Assembly: GCA_965230065.1 (NCBI GenBank)
Contig: OZ245942.1
Location: 2,666,001 to 2,730,000, forward strand
Direction of reading: 5' to 3'
Length of the DNA stretch: 64,000 bases
Source: G965230065 sp965230065
GTDB lineage: Bacteria; Bacteroidota; Bacteroidia; Cytophagales; Cyclobacteriaceae
The position numbers and the translations under genes were made by a program. The notes under the pieces are model-generated. The model had not been told where the DNA came from. It did no database searches and was given only the letters and a program-made list of their open reading frames with translations. Below, piece after piece: positions 16,084 through 26,041 of this stretch (positions are counted from its first letter, which is position 1; each line of letters begins with the position of its first letter).

Positions 16084-18813
16084 GTGGACAATAATACTTT
16101 CTATTTGGTAGTAGATAACTTGAAAGATGTTGTCTTTCAGGTTGACGAAGAAGGTTGCTGGGTATATCTGAATCCTGCATGGGAAAAGATTACTGGTTTT
16201 AGCAGGAAAGAAGCCATTGGCTCACACTTTCAGGGATACATACTGCCTGAAGACCGAAAAGAAGTAGTTGCATTATTCAGAAAAATCAAAAGCCATAACA
16301 CCCTTGATGAACAAACTGTAGCTAGGTTTATCAGCAAATCCGGAAAAGTTATTTGGGCTGAATTATCACTAAAACGCATTCCGGGCCAGGAAATGCTTAT
16401 TACCGGGTCACTTCAGGATATTACTTCCAGTATTGAGAATGAAAAGCGCTTGAAGACTACTAATAAAAAACTGGTAGAAGGCTTAAGGCGTGAACAGGCC
16501 TTAACGGAAGAATATCAATCCCTGAACGAAAAGTTACTGAAAAATGAGGGTGAACTCAGGAAGAAAGTAGATGAGGTTTCAGAATATGCCATTCTTTTTA
16601 ATCTTACGCAGGACTTGGTAGCTATTGCCGATTTCAATGGATATTTCTTACAACTCAACCCTGCCTGGAAATACACACTCGGTTATACCATTCAGGAACT
16701 CCTCAATAAACCATTCCTGGATTTTGTACATCCTGAAGACCGGAAAGAAACATTAAGAGCAGCCCAAAAACTGGGAGCGTCTGATACCGAGTATGTGGAA
16801 TTTATTAACCGTTACCGCTGTAAGGATGGTACTTACCGTTGGATTTCCTGGAACGCGAAATCTTCTGTAAAACACGGGAAAATATATAGCATTGCCCGGG
16901 ATATTACAGATCGGGTTGTGATGGAAGAAGTTTTAAAAACCAGTGAGAATAAATTCCGGCTCATCTCTGAAAATTCAGCCGATATGGTGTGTACGCATGA
17001 TCTGGATGGTACTTATACATACATATCCCCATCAGTAGAATGGCTGCTTGGTTACCAGCCACAAGAACTTATCGGAAGTAGTCCTTATGATTTGTTTCAT
17101 GCTGATGATATTAAGAGGATCAAAGAAGCTTCGCACGATCCTGTTATAGATATTGCTGAAGAGAACAGGATAGAATACAAGATCAAAAAAAAGAATGGTC
17201 AATATATTTGGTTCGAGACTGTATCAAGGCCTATTGTAAATGAAGATAATGTTCCCATAGGCATTCAAACTGCTTCCAGGGATATCTCAAGCCGGAAACA
17301 TACGGAAAAAGCATTGCGGGAAAGTGAAGAAAAGTACCGATCAGTGGTGAAAGCTCTCAGCGAAGGAATTGTAGTGCATGCAGCTTCAGGTGAAATTACT
17401 ACGTGTAACATAGCTGCCGAAGAAATTTTGGGTTTAAGTTTTGATCAAATGACCGGGCGATCTTCACTAGACCCCCGGTGGAAGGCTGTTCATGCAGATA
17501 GAACTCCTTTCCCTGGAGAAACCCATCCGGCAATGGTTACGCTCAAAACGGGAAAAGCCCAACGCAACGTAATAATGGGAGTACATAAGCCTGACGGGGA
17601 GCTGACATGGATAACAGTAAACTCACAACCTATCTTTACGGAAGATAAAAAAAACATTCAGGCTGTAGTAGCTTCTTTTACCGACATAACAACACAAACA
17701 AAAGCTGAACAAGCCCTGCGGGAAAGTGAGCGCAGGATGAAAACCTTAATAGCAAACACGCCAGCGGTTGTTTATCGATGTGCTAACGATGAAGCCTGGA
17801 CGATAGATTTTATTAGTAAGGAAATTCAGAACATAAGCGGATACCCCATAGAAGATTTAGCCAATAATCAGCTGAGGTCATACAACAGCATCATTCATCC
17901 GGATGACCGTCAGTATGTACGGCAAGTAGTAAACCATGCTTTAGAAGAAAAGCAGTCTTTTCAAATGGAATATAGGATACTTCATCGGAATGGTTCTATC
18001 CGGTGGGTGATGGGGAGAGGGCAGGGGGTGTTAGGTAAACAGGGTAAAGTGAAATTCCTGGATGGTATTGTGCTGGATATTACTGATAAAAAGAATATAG
18101 AAAGGAAAATTAAACGGCAGAATGAACAACTGAAAAAAGCAAATCTGGAAATGGATAATTTTGTATACAGGGTTTCGCATGACTTACGTGCTCCTTTGTC
18201 CTCTTCTTTAGGACTTATTGAAGTAATTCGTAATGAGCACGATGAGGAAAATAAAGATGCCTATTTAAAGCTAATGCATGATATGCTTCAAAAGCAGGAT
18301 AAGTTTATACAAGATATTCTGGATTACTCCCGAAATGCGCGGCTCACCCCACAAATAACAGAAATTAACTTCGAGGAACTCATTGAGGAAATACTGGAGC
18401 AACTAAGGTTTATCAACAATGATAAAAAAATAAAACAAGAAGTTAAAATCAGTCAGAAAAGTACGTTTTATTCTGATAAGGATCGGCTGAAAATTATTCT
18501 GAGTAACCTGCTATCCAACGCAATTCGGTATGCAAACCCAAAACGCGCTGATTCTTTTGTGGAAATAAAGATAGTGGCAGGGTTGCAGCACACCAATATA
18601 CGGGTAGAAGATAATGGCATAGGGATTCACCAGCAGCATTTAGATAAAGTTTTTGATATGTTTTACCGGGCCACAGACACCAGCCCGGGCTCAGGGTTGG
18701 GGTTGTATATCGTGCACGAAGCTGTAAAAAAACTCAATGGTCAGATTAAGGTAACTTCTGCTATTGGGGAAGGAACTCGTTTTATGCTTGAAATACCAAA
18801 CAATAAAATATAA
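16084..18813 (+). CDS. Multi-PAS sensor histidine kinase
   Basis: GTG at 16084 starts a soluble 909-residue kinase; no membrane segment is visible. Five PAS domains follow one another at about 1-125, 175-290, 295-415, 420-550 and 555-680, several ending in the PAC signature DIT. Residues 510-530 of the fourth contain an unusual insert (FPGETHPAMVTLKTG) typical of some PAS subtypes. The kinase core has HisKA with RVSHDLRAPL (His699) and HATPase with NLLSNAIRYA, VEDNGIGI and GSGLGLYIV. No response regulator is adjacent, so the partner is unknown. The gene ends 19 bases before a convergent gene. Confidence 0.95.
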   Translation: MDNNTFYLVVDNLKDVVFQVDEEGCWVYLNPAWEKITGFSRKEAIGSHFQGYILPEDRKEVVALFRKIKSHNTLDEQTVARFISKSGKVIWAELSLKRIPGQEMLITGSLQDITSSIENEKRLKTTNKKLVEGLRREQALTEEYQSLNEKLLKNEGELRKKVDEVSEYAILFNLTQDLVAIADFNGYFLQLNPAWKYTLGYTIQELLNKPFLDFVHPEDRKETLRAAQKLGASDTEYVEFINRYRCKDGTYRWISWNAKSSVKHGKIYSIARDITDRVVMEEVLKTSENKFRLISENSADMVCTHDLDGTYTYISPSVEWLLGYQPQELIGSSPYDLFHADDIKRIKEASHDPVIDIAEENRIEYKIKKKNGQYIWFETVSRPIVNEDNVPIGIQTASRDISSRKHTEKALRESEEKYRSVVKALSEGIVVHAASGEITTCNIAAEEILGLSFDQMTGRSSLDPRWKAVHADRTPFPGETHPAMVTLKTGKAQRNVIMGVHKPDGELTWITVNSQPIFTEDKKNIQAVVASFTDITTQTKAEQALRESERRMKTLIANTPAVVYRCANDEAWTIDFISKEIQNISGYPIEDLANNQLRSYNSIIHPDDRQYVRQVVNHALEEKQSFQMEYRILHRNGSIRWVMGRGQGVLGKQGKVKFLDGIVLDITDKKNIERKIKRQNEQLKKANLEMDNFVYRVSHDLRAPLSSSLGLIEVIRNEHDEENKDAYLKLMHDMLQKQDKFIQDILDYSRNARLTPQITEINFEELIEEILEQLRFINNDKKIKQEVKISQKSTFYSDKDRLKIILSNLLSNAIRYANPKRADSFVEIKIVAGLQHTNIRVEDNGIGIHQQHLDKVFDMFYRATDTSPGSGLGLYIVHEAVKKLNGQIKVTSAIGEGTRFMLEIPNNKI

Positions 18814-18832
18814 TATTCATTAAACATATAAG

Positions 18833-19534
18833 TCATTCATCCTGCTGCTTTCCTACAGGTACAAAAAATGAAAAAGAAAAGCTCAGGATATTGTCATTAC
18901 CGTCCTTAGTGCCAAGCTGCGAAATATTGTCCAGATAATCAGTAACCGGATTGGTAAAACCCGTGCGTAGCCCAAGGCCAAATTGATTTTGAAATGCGTA
19001 AGTAAATCCTAGTTGCGTTGGTAAAATAACCGCAACATTTGTATAATTTTCGTTGAGGGCCCTGCTTTGGAGGTTGTCTTGCAGATTGTTATAAAACTGA
19101 TCCTGGGGGTTGAAACGGATAACTCCGAAGCCCTGACTTACATATACTGCCCAATGTTTGCCGCGGATAAAATCGTACTGCAAAGCATAATTTACTGTAA
19201 TGAAATTGGTTGTGAAAAAACGGTTGGGCGTGGGAGAAGGGGTAATAATATCAGTATTTTGTTCAGAAGATGCTTGTCCGGTTATGGTACCGAACCCTGC
19301 ATGCAAACTCCCATGCAACCGCCGCTGATGCTTAAAATAGTAACTCAGAGAGAAAGCTGCGGTCCATTTTTCATATCCGTCGCCCAGGTCGCCCCGGTAA
19401 GCGTTGGCGGTTGTACTCAATGCAATTCCTGCCCTGTTTTCCAGTATTTGTTGTGCTTTTACTGGTGAAAGAATAAGTAAGGTGGCAGTGAATACACTCC
19501 CTGCAAATAATAAAAAAAAATAATTAGCGCTCAT
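18833..19534 (-). CDS. Outer-membrane beta-barrel protein
   Basis: The 233-residue protein has a signal peptide (FFLLFAGSVFTATLLILSPVKAQ) and about eight to ten amphipathic strands, including AFSLSYYFKHQRRLHGSL and a C-terminal strand ending in FSFFVPVGKQ. The opening of the mature part (NAYRGDLG) is like the OmpA-type membrane-domain proteins of Bacteroidota that carry a conserved YRGDL-like motif. Function is unknown. It may be cotranscribed with the upstream DASS transporter, 70 bases away on the same strand. Confidence 0.75.
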   Translation of the reverse strand: MSANYFFLLFAGSVFTATLLILSPVKAQQILENRAGIALSTTANAYRGDLGDGYEKWTAAFSLSYYFKHQRRLHGSLHAGFGTITGQASSEQNTDIITPSPTPNRFFTTNFITVNYALQYDFIRGKHWAVYVSQGFGVIRFNPQDQFYNNLQDNLQSRALNENYTNVAVILPTQLGFTYAFQNQFGLGLRTGFTNPVTDYLDNISQLGTKDGNDNILSFSFSFFVPVGKQQDE

Positions 19535-19604
19535 AAACCTAAAAATGCCAGGCAGTACATGAATATATATCCTCCTGATACTTTAACATATTTCGTGCTA
19601 AATC

Positions 19605-21104
19605 TTAAAAAACAAGCGGTAATAGTGTCATTCCTAAAAGTAGTAATAAAAGAATAGAAAGGATGTTGAGCAAAAAACCCGCTTTGATCATATCTGTAAT
19701 CTTGATAAAACCACTGGAGAACACAACCGCATTGGGAGGTGTTGATACCGGCATCATAAAAGCACAACTGGAGGCCAGCGTAACCGGAATGGCCAAATAT
19801 GTAGGCTCAACGTTTAGGCCATCTGCGATACCAAGTACCACAGGTACAAAAATTACCACCAGGGCTACGTTACTCATAATTTCTGTCATAAACAGCATAA
19901 ATGAGGTTAGTAATAATACCAGCAATACAAAGCTGATGGAAGTGCTTTGGGCTATCTGGTCGCCCACAAACTGTATAATACCCGTTTCTTCCATGCCTTT
20001 AGCGAGGCTAAGCCCGCCACCAAAAAGGAGTAAAATACCCCAGGGTAGCTTTTCTGTACTTTTCCAGTCCAGTACGAACTCATGCTTTTTCAGGTTTACG
20101 GGCGTAATAAACATCAAAATGCCTCCTGCCATCGCAATATTGGTATTGTTCAGGTAGCTTCTGCATCCTTCCGTTGTTTGCGTGTTTAAGAGCGTACACA
20201 AAATCTCGTTGATATTTTGCTGGAAAATCCAGGAAAGTGCAGTGAGAATAAATATTGCGCCCACCAGCTTTTCAGCTATAGACATGGCTCCCAGCGCAAG
20301 TAGCTTCTCTCTGACCAATTGTGCTGAACCCACCAGCCTGCCCAACCCGTGGCGGAACAACACCCTTGTCGTCAGAAAATAAGTGGCTGTAAGCATAATC
20401 ACTGAAAAAGGAATGCCAATCAGGAGCCATTTCCCAAAAGCGATGTCCTGCTCATAAAACTGCTTGATATACCCTAAAAAGACCACATTGGGGGGCGTGC
20501 CAATGATAGTAGCAGTGCCACCAATATTGGCAGAATAGGCGATACAAAGCATTAAGCCCAGGGCAAACCTGTTGTATCCTTTGGCATGTTGGTTGTTTTC
20601 TCCTAGCAAGTTTATCACCGAAAGGGCAATGGGCAGCATCATCACAGTAGTGGCCGTGTTGGAAATCCACATACTCAGAAAAGCGGTGGCCAGCATGAAG
20701 CCCAGAATTATTCCGTTGGCGTGCGTACCCGTAATGCGTATCAGGCTAAGGGCAATACGTGTATGCAGGTTTCTCTTTTCCATAGCCAGTGCAATGAGAA
20801 AGCCCCCCATGAAAAGAAAGATAATCGGACTGGCATAAGGGGCAGTTGTGGTTGCCATATCAAATATCCCTAATAGTGGAAAAAGCACCAAAGGCAACAA
20901 AGCAGTAACAAAAAGCGGGATCGCTTCTGTAATCCACCATATTACCATCCATGCCCCAATAGCGATTACGGCACCAGCATTGGAAGATAGTGCGGCAGGA
21001 GGAGTAAAAAAATTAAGGAGAAATAAAAAGATAAACGGACCCAGGACAAAACCAGACAACTTGAAGAGATCAAATTTTTTGCTTAATCGTGTGATGGTGC
21101 TCAA
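19605..21104 (-). CDS. DASS/SLC13-family anion:sodium symporter
   Basis: The 499-residue membrane protein has 11-13 hydrophobic segments. Family motifs are the Asn-Thr loop SNTATTVMMLPIALS (about 147-161) and its inverted counterpart in the second half (FMTEIMSNVALVVIFVPV), as well as SCAFMMPVSTPPNAVVF. Members carry dicarboxylates, citrate or sulfate together with sodium. TTG at 21102-21104 is the start, as no ATG is available. The sucD gene is divergent, which fits import of succinate or another C4 acid but does not prove it. Confidence 0.92.
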   Translation of the reverse strand: MSTITRLSKKFDLFKLSGFVLGPFIFLFLLNFFTPPAALSSNAGAVIAIGAWMVIWWITEAIPLFVTALLPLVLFPLLGIFDMATTTAPYASPIIFLFMGGFLIALAMEKRNLHTRIALSLIRITGTHANGIILGFMLATAFLSMWISNTATTVMMLPIALSVINLLGENNQHAKGYNRFALGLMLCIAYSANIGGTATIIGTPPNVVFLGYIKQFYEQDIAFGKWLLIGIPFSVIMLTATYFLTTRVLFRHGLGRLVGSAQLVREKLLALGAMSIAEKLVGAIFILTALSWIFQQNINEILCTLLNTQTTEGCRSYLNNTNIAMAGGILMFITPVNLKKHEFVLDWKSTEKLPWGILLLFGGGLSLAKGMEETGIIQFVGDQIAQSTSISFVLLVLLLTSFMLFMTEIMSNVALVVIFVPVVLGIADGLNVEPTYLAIPVTLASSCAFMMPVSTPPNAVVFSSGFIKITDMIKAGFLLNILSILLLLLLGMTLLPLVF

Positions 21105-21197
21105 TATTTAATTTTTTAGTATTGGTCTAATAAACAACAATATTTCAGGTATAGACCCAAAAATATATGAAATTTATTTTTTCACTTACATATAAGG

Positions 21198-21228
21198 TTT
21201 GCCAAACAGCCGATTTGTCCTATTTTTG
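21198..21228 (+). promoter_or_regulatory. Bacteroidota-type promoter for sucD
   Basis: TTTG at 21198-21201, a 19-base spacer and TATTTTTG at 21221-21228 match the consensus exactly. The predicted transcript starts near 21234, which supports the sucD start at 21251 and excludes the longer open frame from 21167. Confidence 0.75.
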
Positions 21229-21250
21229 TACCCACGCTAAAAAAAACAAA

Positions 21251-22120
21251 ATGAGTGTATTAGTCAACAAAGATTCCCGCGTTATTGTACAAGGTTTTAC
21301 AGGCTCTGAAGGTACTTTTCATGCTGAGCAAATGATTGAATACGGTACCAATGTAGTAGGAGGTGTAACACCGGGCAAGGGCGGGCAGACCCACCTCGAT
21401 CGCAATGTATATAACACGGTGGAGGAAGCTGTAAAAGCTGAAGGAGCCAATGTTTCTGTTATTTTTGTGCCTCCGGCCTTTGCAGCCGATGCCATTATGG
21501 AAGCTGCCGATGCCGGTATTAAAGTAATTATCGCCATTACAGAAGGCATTCCTACCCAGGATATGATGGATGCCAAGCATTACGTTAAAAAGAAAGGTGC
21601 TACCCTGGTAGGGCCAAACTGCCCGGGAGTGATTACGCCAGGCGAAGCCAAAGTTGGTATTATGCCGGGTTTTGTGTTTAAGAAAGGCAGTATAGGCATT
21701 GTATCAAAATCGGGTACCCTTACCTATGAAGCAGCTGACCAGGTGGTAAAAGCAGGATTAGGCATTACCACTGCCATTGGTATCGGCGGGGATCCCATTA
21801 TCGGAACATCTACAAAAGAAGCAGTAGAGTTGCTAATGAGCGATCCTGGCACCGAAGGCATTATCATGATTGGAGAAATTGGCGGGAACATGGAAGCCGA
21901 TGCCGCCCGTTGGATCAAAGAAAATGGTACCAAGCCGGTAGTAGGGTTTATTGCCGGACAAACTGCACCTCCCGGCCGCAGAATGGGGCATGCCGGTGCT
22001 ATCATTGGTGGGGCCGACGATACCGCTGAAGCTAAAATGAAAATTATGCGCGAATGTGGTTTAGAAGTAGTAGCTTCTCCGGCAGATATTGGTGAAACCA
22101 TGGTACAGGCATTGAAATAA
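21251..22120 (+). CDS. sucD: Succinyl-CoA ligase alpha subunit
   Basis: The frame is open from 21167, but the ATG at 21251 (MSVLVNKDSRVIVQGFTG) is the standard start and lies after a matching promoter; it gives 289 residues. Motifs are the CoA-binding Rossmann part (GFTGSEGTFH, GGVTPGKGG), VGPNCPGVITP and the phosphohistidine loop GHAGAIIGG near residue 245. With SucC it makes ATP or GTP from succinyl-CoA in the TCA cycle. sucC is not adjacent, as is common in Bacteroidota. A bidirectional terminator follows. Confidence 0.98.
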   Translation: MSVLVNKDSRVIVQGFTGSEGTFHAEQMIEYGTNVVGGVTPGKGGQTHLDRNVYNTVEEAVKAEGANVSVIFVPPAFAADAIMEAADAGIKVIIAITEGIPTQDMMDAKHYVKKKGATLVGPNCPGVITPGEAKVGIMPGFVFKKGSIGIVSKSGTLTYEAADQVVKAGLGITTAIGIGGDPIIGTSTKEAVELLMSDPGTEGIIMIGEIGGNMEADAARWIKENGTKPVVGFIAGQTAPPGRRMGHAGAIIGGADDTAEAKMKIMRECGLEVVASPADIGETMVQALK

Positions 22121-22147
22121 TATTGATTGCACTGGTAAGTATAACGT

Positions 22148-22180
22148 AAACACCTTCGTAAAAAGAAGGTGTTTTTGTTT
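22148..22180. terminator. Bidirectional terminator between sucD and recX
   Basis: AAACACCTTC (22148-22157) and GAAGGTGTTT (22165-22174) form a perfect 10-bp stem with a 7-base loop, followed by T-rich sequence. It abuts the recX stop codon. Confidence 0.85.
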
Positions 22181-22636
22181 TTACTTATCCAGTATTTCCC
22201 ACACCAAATCCGGTTCATACCCTTTGCCAATGGCATAGCGTGCCGCTTTGTGCTTACGGGTAAAAGGGTCTTCGTCACGAATAGATTTTAGCTTTTTTTT
22301 TATCAGGCCTGAAAGAATATCCCGATAAGCTGCGTCTTCAATTTCAGCCAGGCCGGTTTGTATGTGCTGTTCGGGTACTTCTTTTTGCCGCAGGGCTTGC
22401 ACGATTTTAAATTTTCCCCATTTATTATTATTAAATTTGCCACGGCAAAATGCCCGGGCATACCGCTCTTCGTTGTAAAAACCTTCAGCCTCCAATTCGT
22501 CTAAAATAGCCTCGATATCGGTAGGTGAAAGCCCGTAGCCTTCCAGTTTGGTAAATACCTCCCGGCGCGTTCGCTCCTGGTAAGCGCAATAACGGGCAGC
22601 CTTTTCTTTTGCCTCCTTAATTGGAAGTTGAGTCAT
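22181..22636 (-). CDS. recX: RecX-family regulator of RecA
   Basis: The 151-residue, all-helical protein has the three-helix repeats of RecX. Signs are RYCAYQERTRREVFTKLEGYG near the start, LEAEGFYNEERYARAFCRGKF in the middle and KAARYAIGKGYEPDLVWEIL at the end. RecX binds RecA filaments and limits recombination. recA is not adjacent. It converges on sucD with a shared terminator. Confidence 0.93.
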   Translation of the reverse strand: MTQLPIKEAKEKAARYCAYQERTRREVFTKLEGYGLSPTDIEAILDELEAEGFYNEERYARAFCRGKFNNNKWGKFKIVQALRQKEVPEQHIQTGLAEIEDAAYRDILSGLIKKKLKSIRDEDPFTRKHKAARYAIGKGYEPDLVWEILDK

Positions 22637-22907
22637 ATGTCATATGTTTTTTCACTTTTTAAGGAAATTTATCGCTATTATTTGTGCTGAACTGAATATA
22701 TGGTAATGAGATAAACTTTTTTCGATTTATTAATGTAGTATATACAAAAGCCATTCTTTTTAATAGGCATATAAGAATAAATTGGAAAAAAAACAATTTC
22801 TTCATTATATTAGATGATAAGCGATAAACCTTTCCGATATGTCAGTTGAAGTATAGGCTTATTCCTTGATTTTTTGTAGATTTATTTTAATAAACTCATA
22901 GATAGGG

Positions 22908-23138
22908 ATGATCGATATGTTATTAATGGGGGCTGCCTATCTCATCATGGTTTACTTCATGGTGGTGTTGATGAAAAAGAAAAATTTTCGTTTTCGCGAT
23001 GATGAAGATGATGATGACGAAGGTGGCGTATCCATAGATTCTACGCCTGACCTGGATTTACCTCCGGGAGTAACCTTGCCTGATGATAGGCCCACTAGGA
23101 GGATAAGGAAAGACGAACCTGATGAAATGCTGGTTTAA
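22908..23138 (+). CDS. Small membrane protein with acidic tail
   Basis: The 76-residue product has one hydrophobic N-terminal helix (MLLMGAAYLIMVYFMVVLM), a short basic stretch (KKKNFRFRD), a run of Asp/Glu and then a Pro/Asp-rich tail ending in RRIRKDEPDEMLV. I do not recognise the family. The reading frame has coding-like composition and a proper start, but it is short and stands alone, so the call is moderate. An in-frame ATG at 22917 would also work. Confidence 0.6.
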   Translation: MIDMLLMGAAYLIMVYFMVVLMKKKNFRFRDDEDDDDEGGVSIDSTPDLDLPPGVTLPDDRPTRRIRKDEPDEMLV

Positions 23139-23322
23139 ACTTTTCCTGTTTTCTCATACTGCTCTCCTACGATGACCTGTACGCAGAAAGATTATATGAA
23201 ATTTTCATGGTCGGTATAAGCAATATTAGCAACCTGTTTACCTAGCAATATCCTTTTTAGTCATTTCCCTGACACGCATTCTGTTTGTAAATTGCTGAGA
23301 TTTGCTTCCTAAATCTAAGCAA

Positions 23323-24210
23323 GTGAAAAAATTTCTGACCGTTTTTCTGTTAACCTTGTCGCCCGTATTGGCAAAAGCACAAGATGCTCCTATCAGCAAT
23401 GTGCAGGCTTACACACCTTCCAAATTATTTGGAAAAGGCCATTGGGAGTTTAAAAATTTTTACAATGTATATACGCAAACTAAAGCCTTCGAGGAGGTTG
23501 GGAAACGGGTGCCTACCATGCGGGGCAGGGAAACATATCTTACGGTCATTAATCAGTTTTTGTACGGTATTAACAAACGCATCAATGTGGGAGGAGATAT
23601 TTGGGTGAAATATGTAAATGATGGTGCAGGGCGTACACGAACGGCTGTTACCGGCATAGGCCCAAAAATTAAGCTGGCTCCTCTCAAAAAAATCCCCTAT
23701 TTCTCTGTACAAAGCACTTTTCTTTTTCCCTTAGATAATGACCTGGAAAGCAGGGCTCCAGATGCTGAGCACACCGGCCTTTTTCTGGAGTTTGACCGTT
23801 ATCTTTGGATCAACCAGTTTTTTTACGACCGCACATTGAAAAATAATTGGCAATTGTTTTTACAATTTTCAGTTTGGACTTCTTTTGTGAGAAAATCTTT
23901 CCGTATCAATAATTTTGTAGAGACTCCCGTGAGTGCCTTTCTGAGTTATTTGCCCAATCGGCGATTTACTGTTTATGGCATGACGGAGTTTTGGCCAAGG
24001 CATACCAAAGATGATTTTCAGGCCGGGGGCATCAGTAACAATACTTTCAAAGCATTCAGTACTTTTTTTGCCCAATCGGGACTTGGGTTGAAATATCAAA
24101 TCATCCAGGGTGTATTGGAAGCCGAACTACTCTATACTTATTTCTGGTTGGGGAGTGAAGGTGAGGGCGCAGGGCAAACGTTTAATCTTGGGCTGAGGAT
24201 TGTACGGTGA
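23323..24210 (+). CDS. Conserved exported protein, probable outer-membrane beta-barrel
   Basis: The frame is open from TTG at 23302; the GTG at 23323 puts KKFLTVFLLTLSPVLAKA directly at the N-terminus as a signal peptide and is preferred. The 295-residue product begins its mature part with QDAPISNVQAYTPSKLFGKGHWEFKNFYNVYTQTK and then shows alternating strands ending in FNLGLRIVR, a typical C-terminal barrel strand. The function is unknown. It converges on rng with a strong hairpin between them. Confidence 0.72.
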   Translation: MKKFLTVFLLTLSPVLAKAQDAPISNVQAYTPSKLFGKGHWEFKNFYNVYTQTKAFEEVGKRVPTMRGRETYLTVINQFLYGINKRINVGGDIWVKYVNDGAGRTRTAVTGIGPKIKLAPLKKIPYFSVQSTFLFPLDNDLESRAPDAEHTGLFLEFDRYLWINQFFYDRTLKNNWQLFLQFSVWTSFVRKSFRINNFVETPVSAFLSYLPNRRFTVYGMTEFWPRHTKDDFQAGGISNNTFKAFSTFFAQSGLGLKYQIIQGVLEAELLYTYFWLGSEGEGAGQTFNLGLRIVR

Positions 24211-24259
24211 AGAGGGAGGGGGCAAAAGGCATAAGATAACGAGCAGCAAAGAGCATGGG

Positions 24260-24294
24260 GCAAAGGGCAGTGTAGCATGTACATTGCCCTTTGC
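24260..24294. terminator. Hairpin between convergent genes
   Basis: The arms at 24260-24273 and 24281-24294 (GCAAAGGGCA paired with TGCCCTTTGC at the base) pair over 14 positions with one G-T pair. There is no long T-run, but the position between convergent genes suits a bidirectional terminator. Confidence 0.55.
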
Positions 24295-24309
24295 TTCGCC
24301 CACCTGCCC

Positions 24310-25863
24310 CTAGCCTAATTCTATTTTTTCCCCTACGTTATTTCTGAATTGATACTCCAGCAGAGCCAGTGAGGAATCTTTTACCAGGCGTACCCACTTT
24401 TTGTACTTAAAATACCATTTTACTTGCCGGGAGATGATCCCTTTGGTAAAATACGCATGCAGGAACGGGTGCAGCGAGATGGTAAGCTTTTTTTCATTTT
24501 GCTTTACCAGCAGATGTTCTATACTGGTTTCAATTTGATCCGATATTAAAATGGTGGGGGCAATTTTGCCTGTGCCACCACAGGAGGGACAAATTTCTTT
24601 CGTAACGATATTCAACTCTGGGCGTACCCGCTGTCGGGTAATTTGCATCAGCCCGAATTTGGTAAGTGGAAGTATCGTATGTTTGGCTCGTTCATCACTC
24701 ATTTCCTGCTTCATTTTCTGATATACAGCCTTTTTGTTATCAGGCTTGCGCATATCAATAAAATCAATGATGATGATGCCCCCCATATCGCGCAGGCGAA
24801 GCTGTCGTGCAACTTCAGTAACTGCCTGCAGGTTTACATTCAGGGCAGTGGTTTCCTGATCGGTCTCCGAATTAGACTTGTTCCCGCTATTTACGTCAAT
24901 TACGTGCAGGGCTTCGGTGTGCTCAATGATGAGATAACCTCCACCTTTCAGGCTTACTGATTGCCCAAATAAGGTTTTAAGTTGCTTTTCGATGCCAACA
25001 GACTCAAACAACTTTACTTTGCCATTGTACTTCTTTACGATATTGAGCCTATCTGGCGCAATATTTTTGATGAACGTCCTGACTTCATTAAAGATTTCAG
25101 GGTCATCTATCGTTACACTGTCAAAAGTTTCGTTCAGCACATCGCGCAAGATGGCCGACACCCTGCCTACTTCCCCGATGATTTTATCACGTGGCTTGGC
25201 AGACTTCAGTTTGTGCATGCCGTCTTTCCAACCTTTCAGCAGGTTGCGCAGGTCTTTATCTAACTCAGCCACCTCTTTTCCGGCGGCTACCGTACGGATA
25301 ATGACACCAAAATTCTCAGGTTTGATAGATGTAATTAGCCTGGTGAGGCGTTTCCTTTCGTTTTTGTCAGTAATCTTTTTCGATATATTGACAACACTCG
25401 AGAATGGCACAAGTATCAGGTATCGTCCGGCTATAGACAACTCACATGAAAGCCGGGGCCCTTTGGTAGAGATAGGTTCTTTTACAATTTGTACCAGAAT
25501 TTGCTGGTTCTTGCTCAATACATCATTAATTTTCCCGAGCTTGTTAATATCAGGCTCAAGTTTGGCATTGGCCAGCAAATAAGGTGCACCTTTTTTGGTT
25601 TGAACGTTTCGAGAGAATCTATTAAGCGACCTTATCTGTGGCCCCAGGTCAAGATAATGCAGAAATGCATCTTTCTCATAACCAATGTCAATAAAGGCTG
25701 CATTGAGCCCGGGAACTACTTTCTTTACCGTACCCAGATAAATATCACCAACGGTGAATTTGTTGGTATCACGTTCATGATGAAATTCAACAAGACTTTT
25801 ATCTTTTAATAGGGCTATCCGACATCCATCCTGAGTTGAATTGACTATTAATTCATTACTCAA
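24310..25863 (-). CDS. rng: Ribonuclease E/G family endoribonuclease
   Basis: The 517-residue protein matches RNase G in length. The S1 RNA-binding region is at about 37-125 (VGDIYLGTVKKVVPGLNAAFIDIG). Catalytic-site motifs are LHVIDVNSG and IIIDFIDMR, which supply the two Mg-binding Asp residues, and ICPSCGGTGK is the zinc-link. It cuts single-stranded RNA at A/U-rich sites and takes part in rRNA maturation and mRNA decay. It is last in a minus-strand row HU, TPR, COX24-like, rng that I recall from many Bacteroidota. A hairpin lies in its 5' leader. Confidence 0.96.
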   Translation of the reverse strand: MSNELIVNSTQDGCRIALLKDKSLVEFHHERDTNKFTVGDIYLGTVKKVVPGLNAAFIDIGYEKDAFLHYLDLGPQIRSLNRFSRNVQTKKGAPYLLANAKLEPDINKLGKINDVLSKNQQILVQIVKEPISTKGPRLSCELSIAGRYLILVPFSSVVNISKKITDKNERKRLTRLITSIKPENFGVIIRTVAAGKEVAELDKDLRNLLKGWKDGMHKLKSAKPRDKIIGEVGRVSAILRDVLNETFDSVTIDDPEIFNEVRTFIKNIAPDRLNIVKKYNGKVKLFESVGIEKQLKTLFGQSVSLKGGGYLIIEHTEALHVIDVNSGNKSNSETDQETTALNVNLQAVTEVARQLRLRDMGGIIIIDFIDMRKPDNKKAVYQKMKQEMSDERAKHTILPLTKFGLMQITRQRVRPELNIVTKEICPSCGGTGKIAPTILISDQIETSIEHLLVKQNEKKLTISLHPFLHAYFTKGIISRQVKWYFKYKKWVRLVKDSSLALLEYQFRNNVGEKIELG

Positions 25864-25899
25864 TGGTTACCAGTTTAAAATGAAACTTAAAAACGAAGC

Positions 25900-25916
25900 C
25901 CCGCACATGTTGCGGG
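25900..25916 (-). promoter_or_regulatory. Hairpin in the rng leader
   Basis: On the minus strand CCCGCA and TGCGGG form a 6-bp GC stem with a 5-base loop, 37 bases before the rng start. RNase E is known in other bacteria to control its own mRNA through leader structures; a similar role here is only a suggestion. Confidence 0.35.
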
Positions 25917-26041
25917 ATCCCATACTTAAAACATGGGGTGTTGTTATTTGAATAGCAATCCCACGTTAAAGGCGGGAAATTCAAGTAACACTGAAAAAAT
26001 GTACCTGTAAAGCTTACATATATAAATAAGCAACGGTACTG

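Noticed and set aside
24992..25582. 196-codon plus-strand frame inside rng
   Set aside because: Antisense to strongly conserved RNase G motifs; no independent support.
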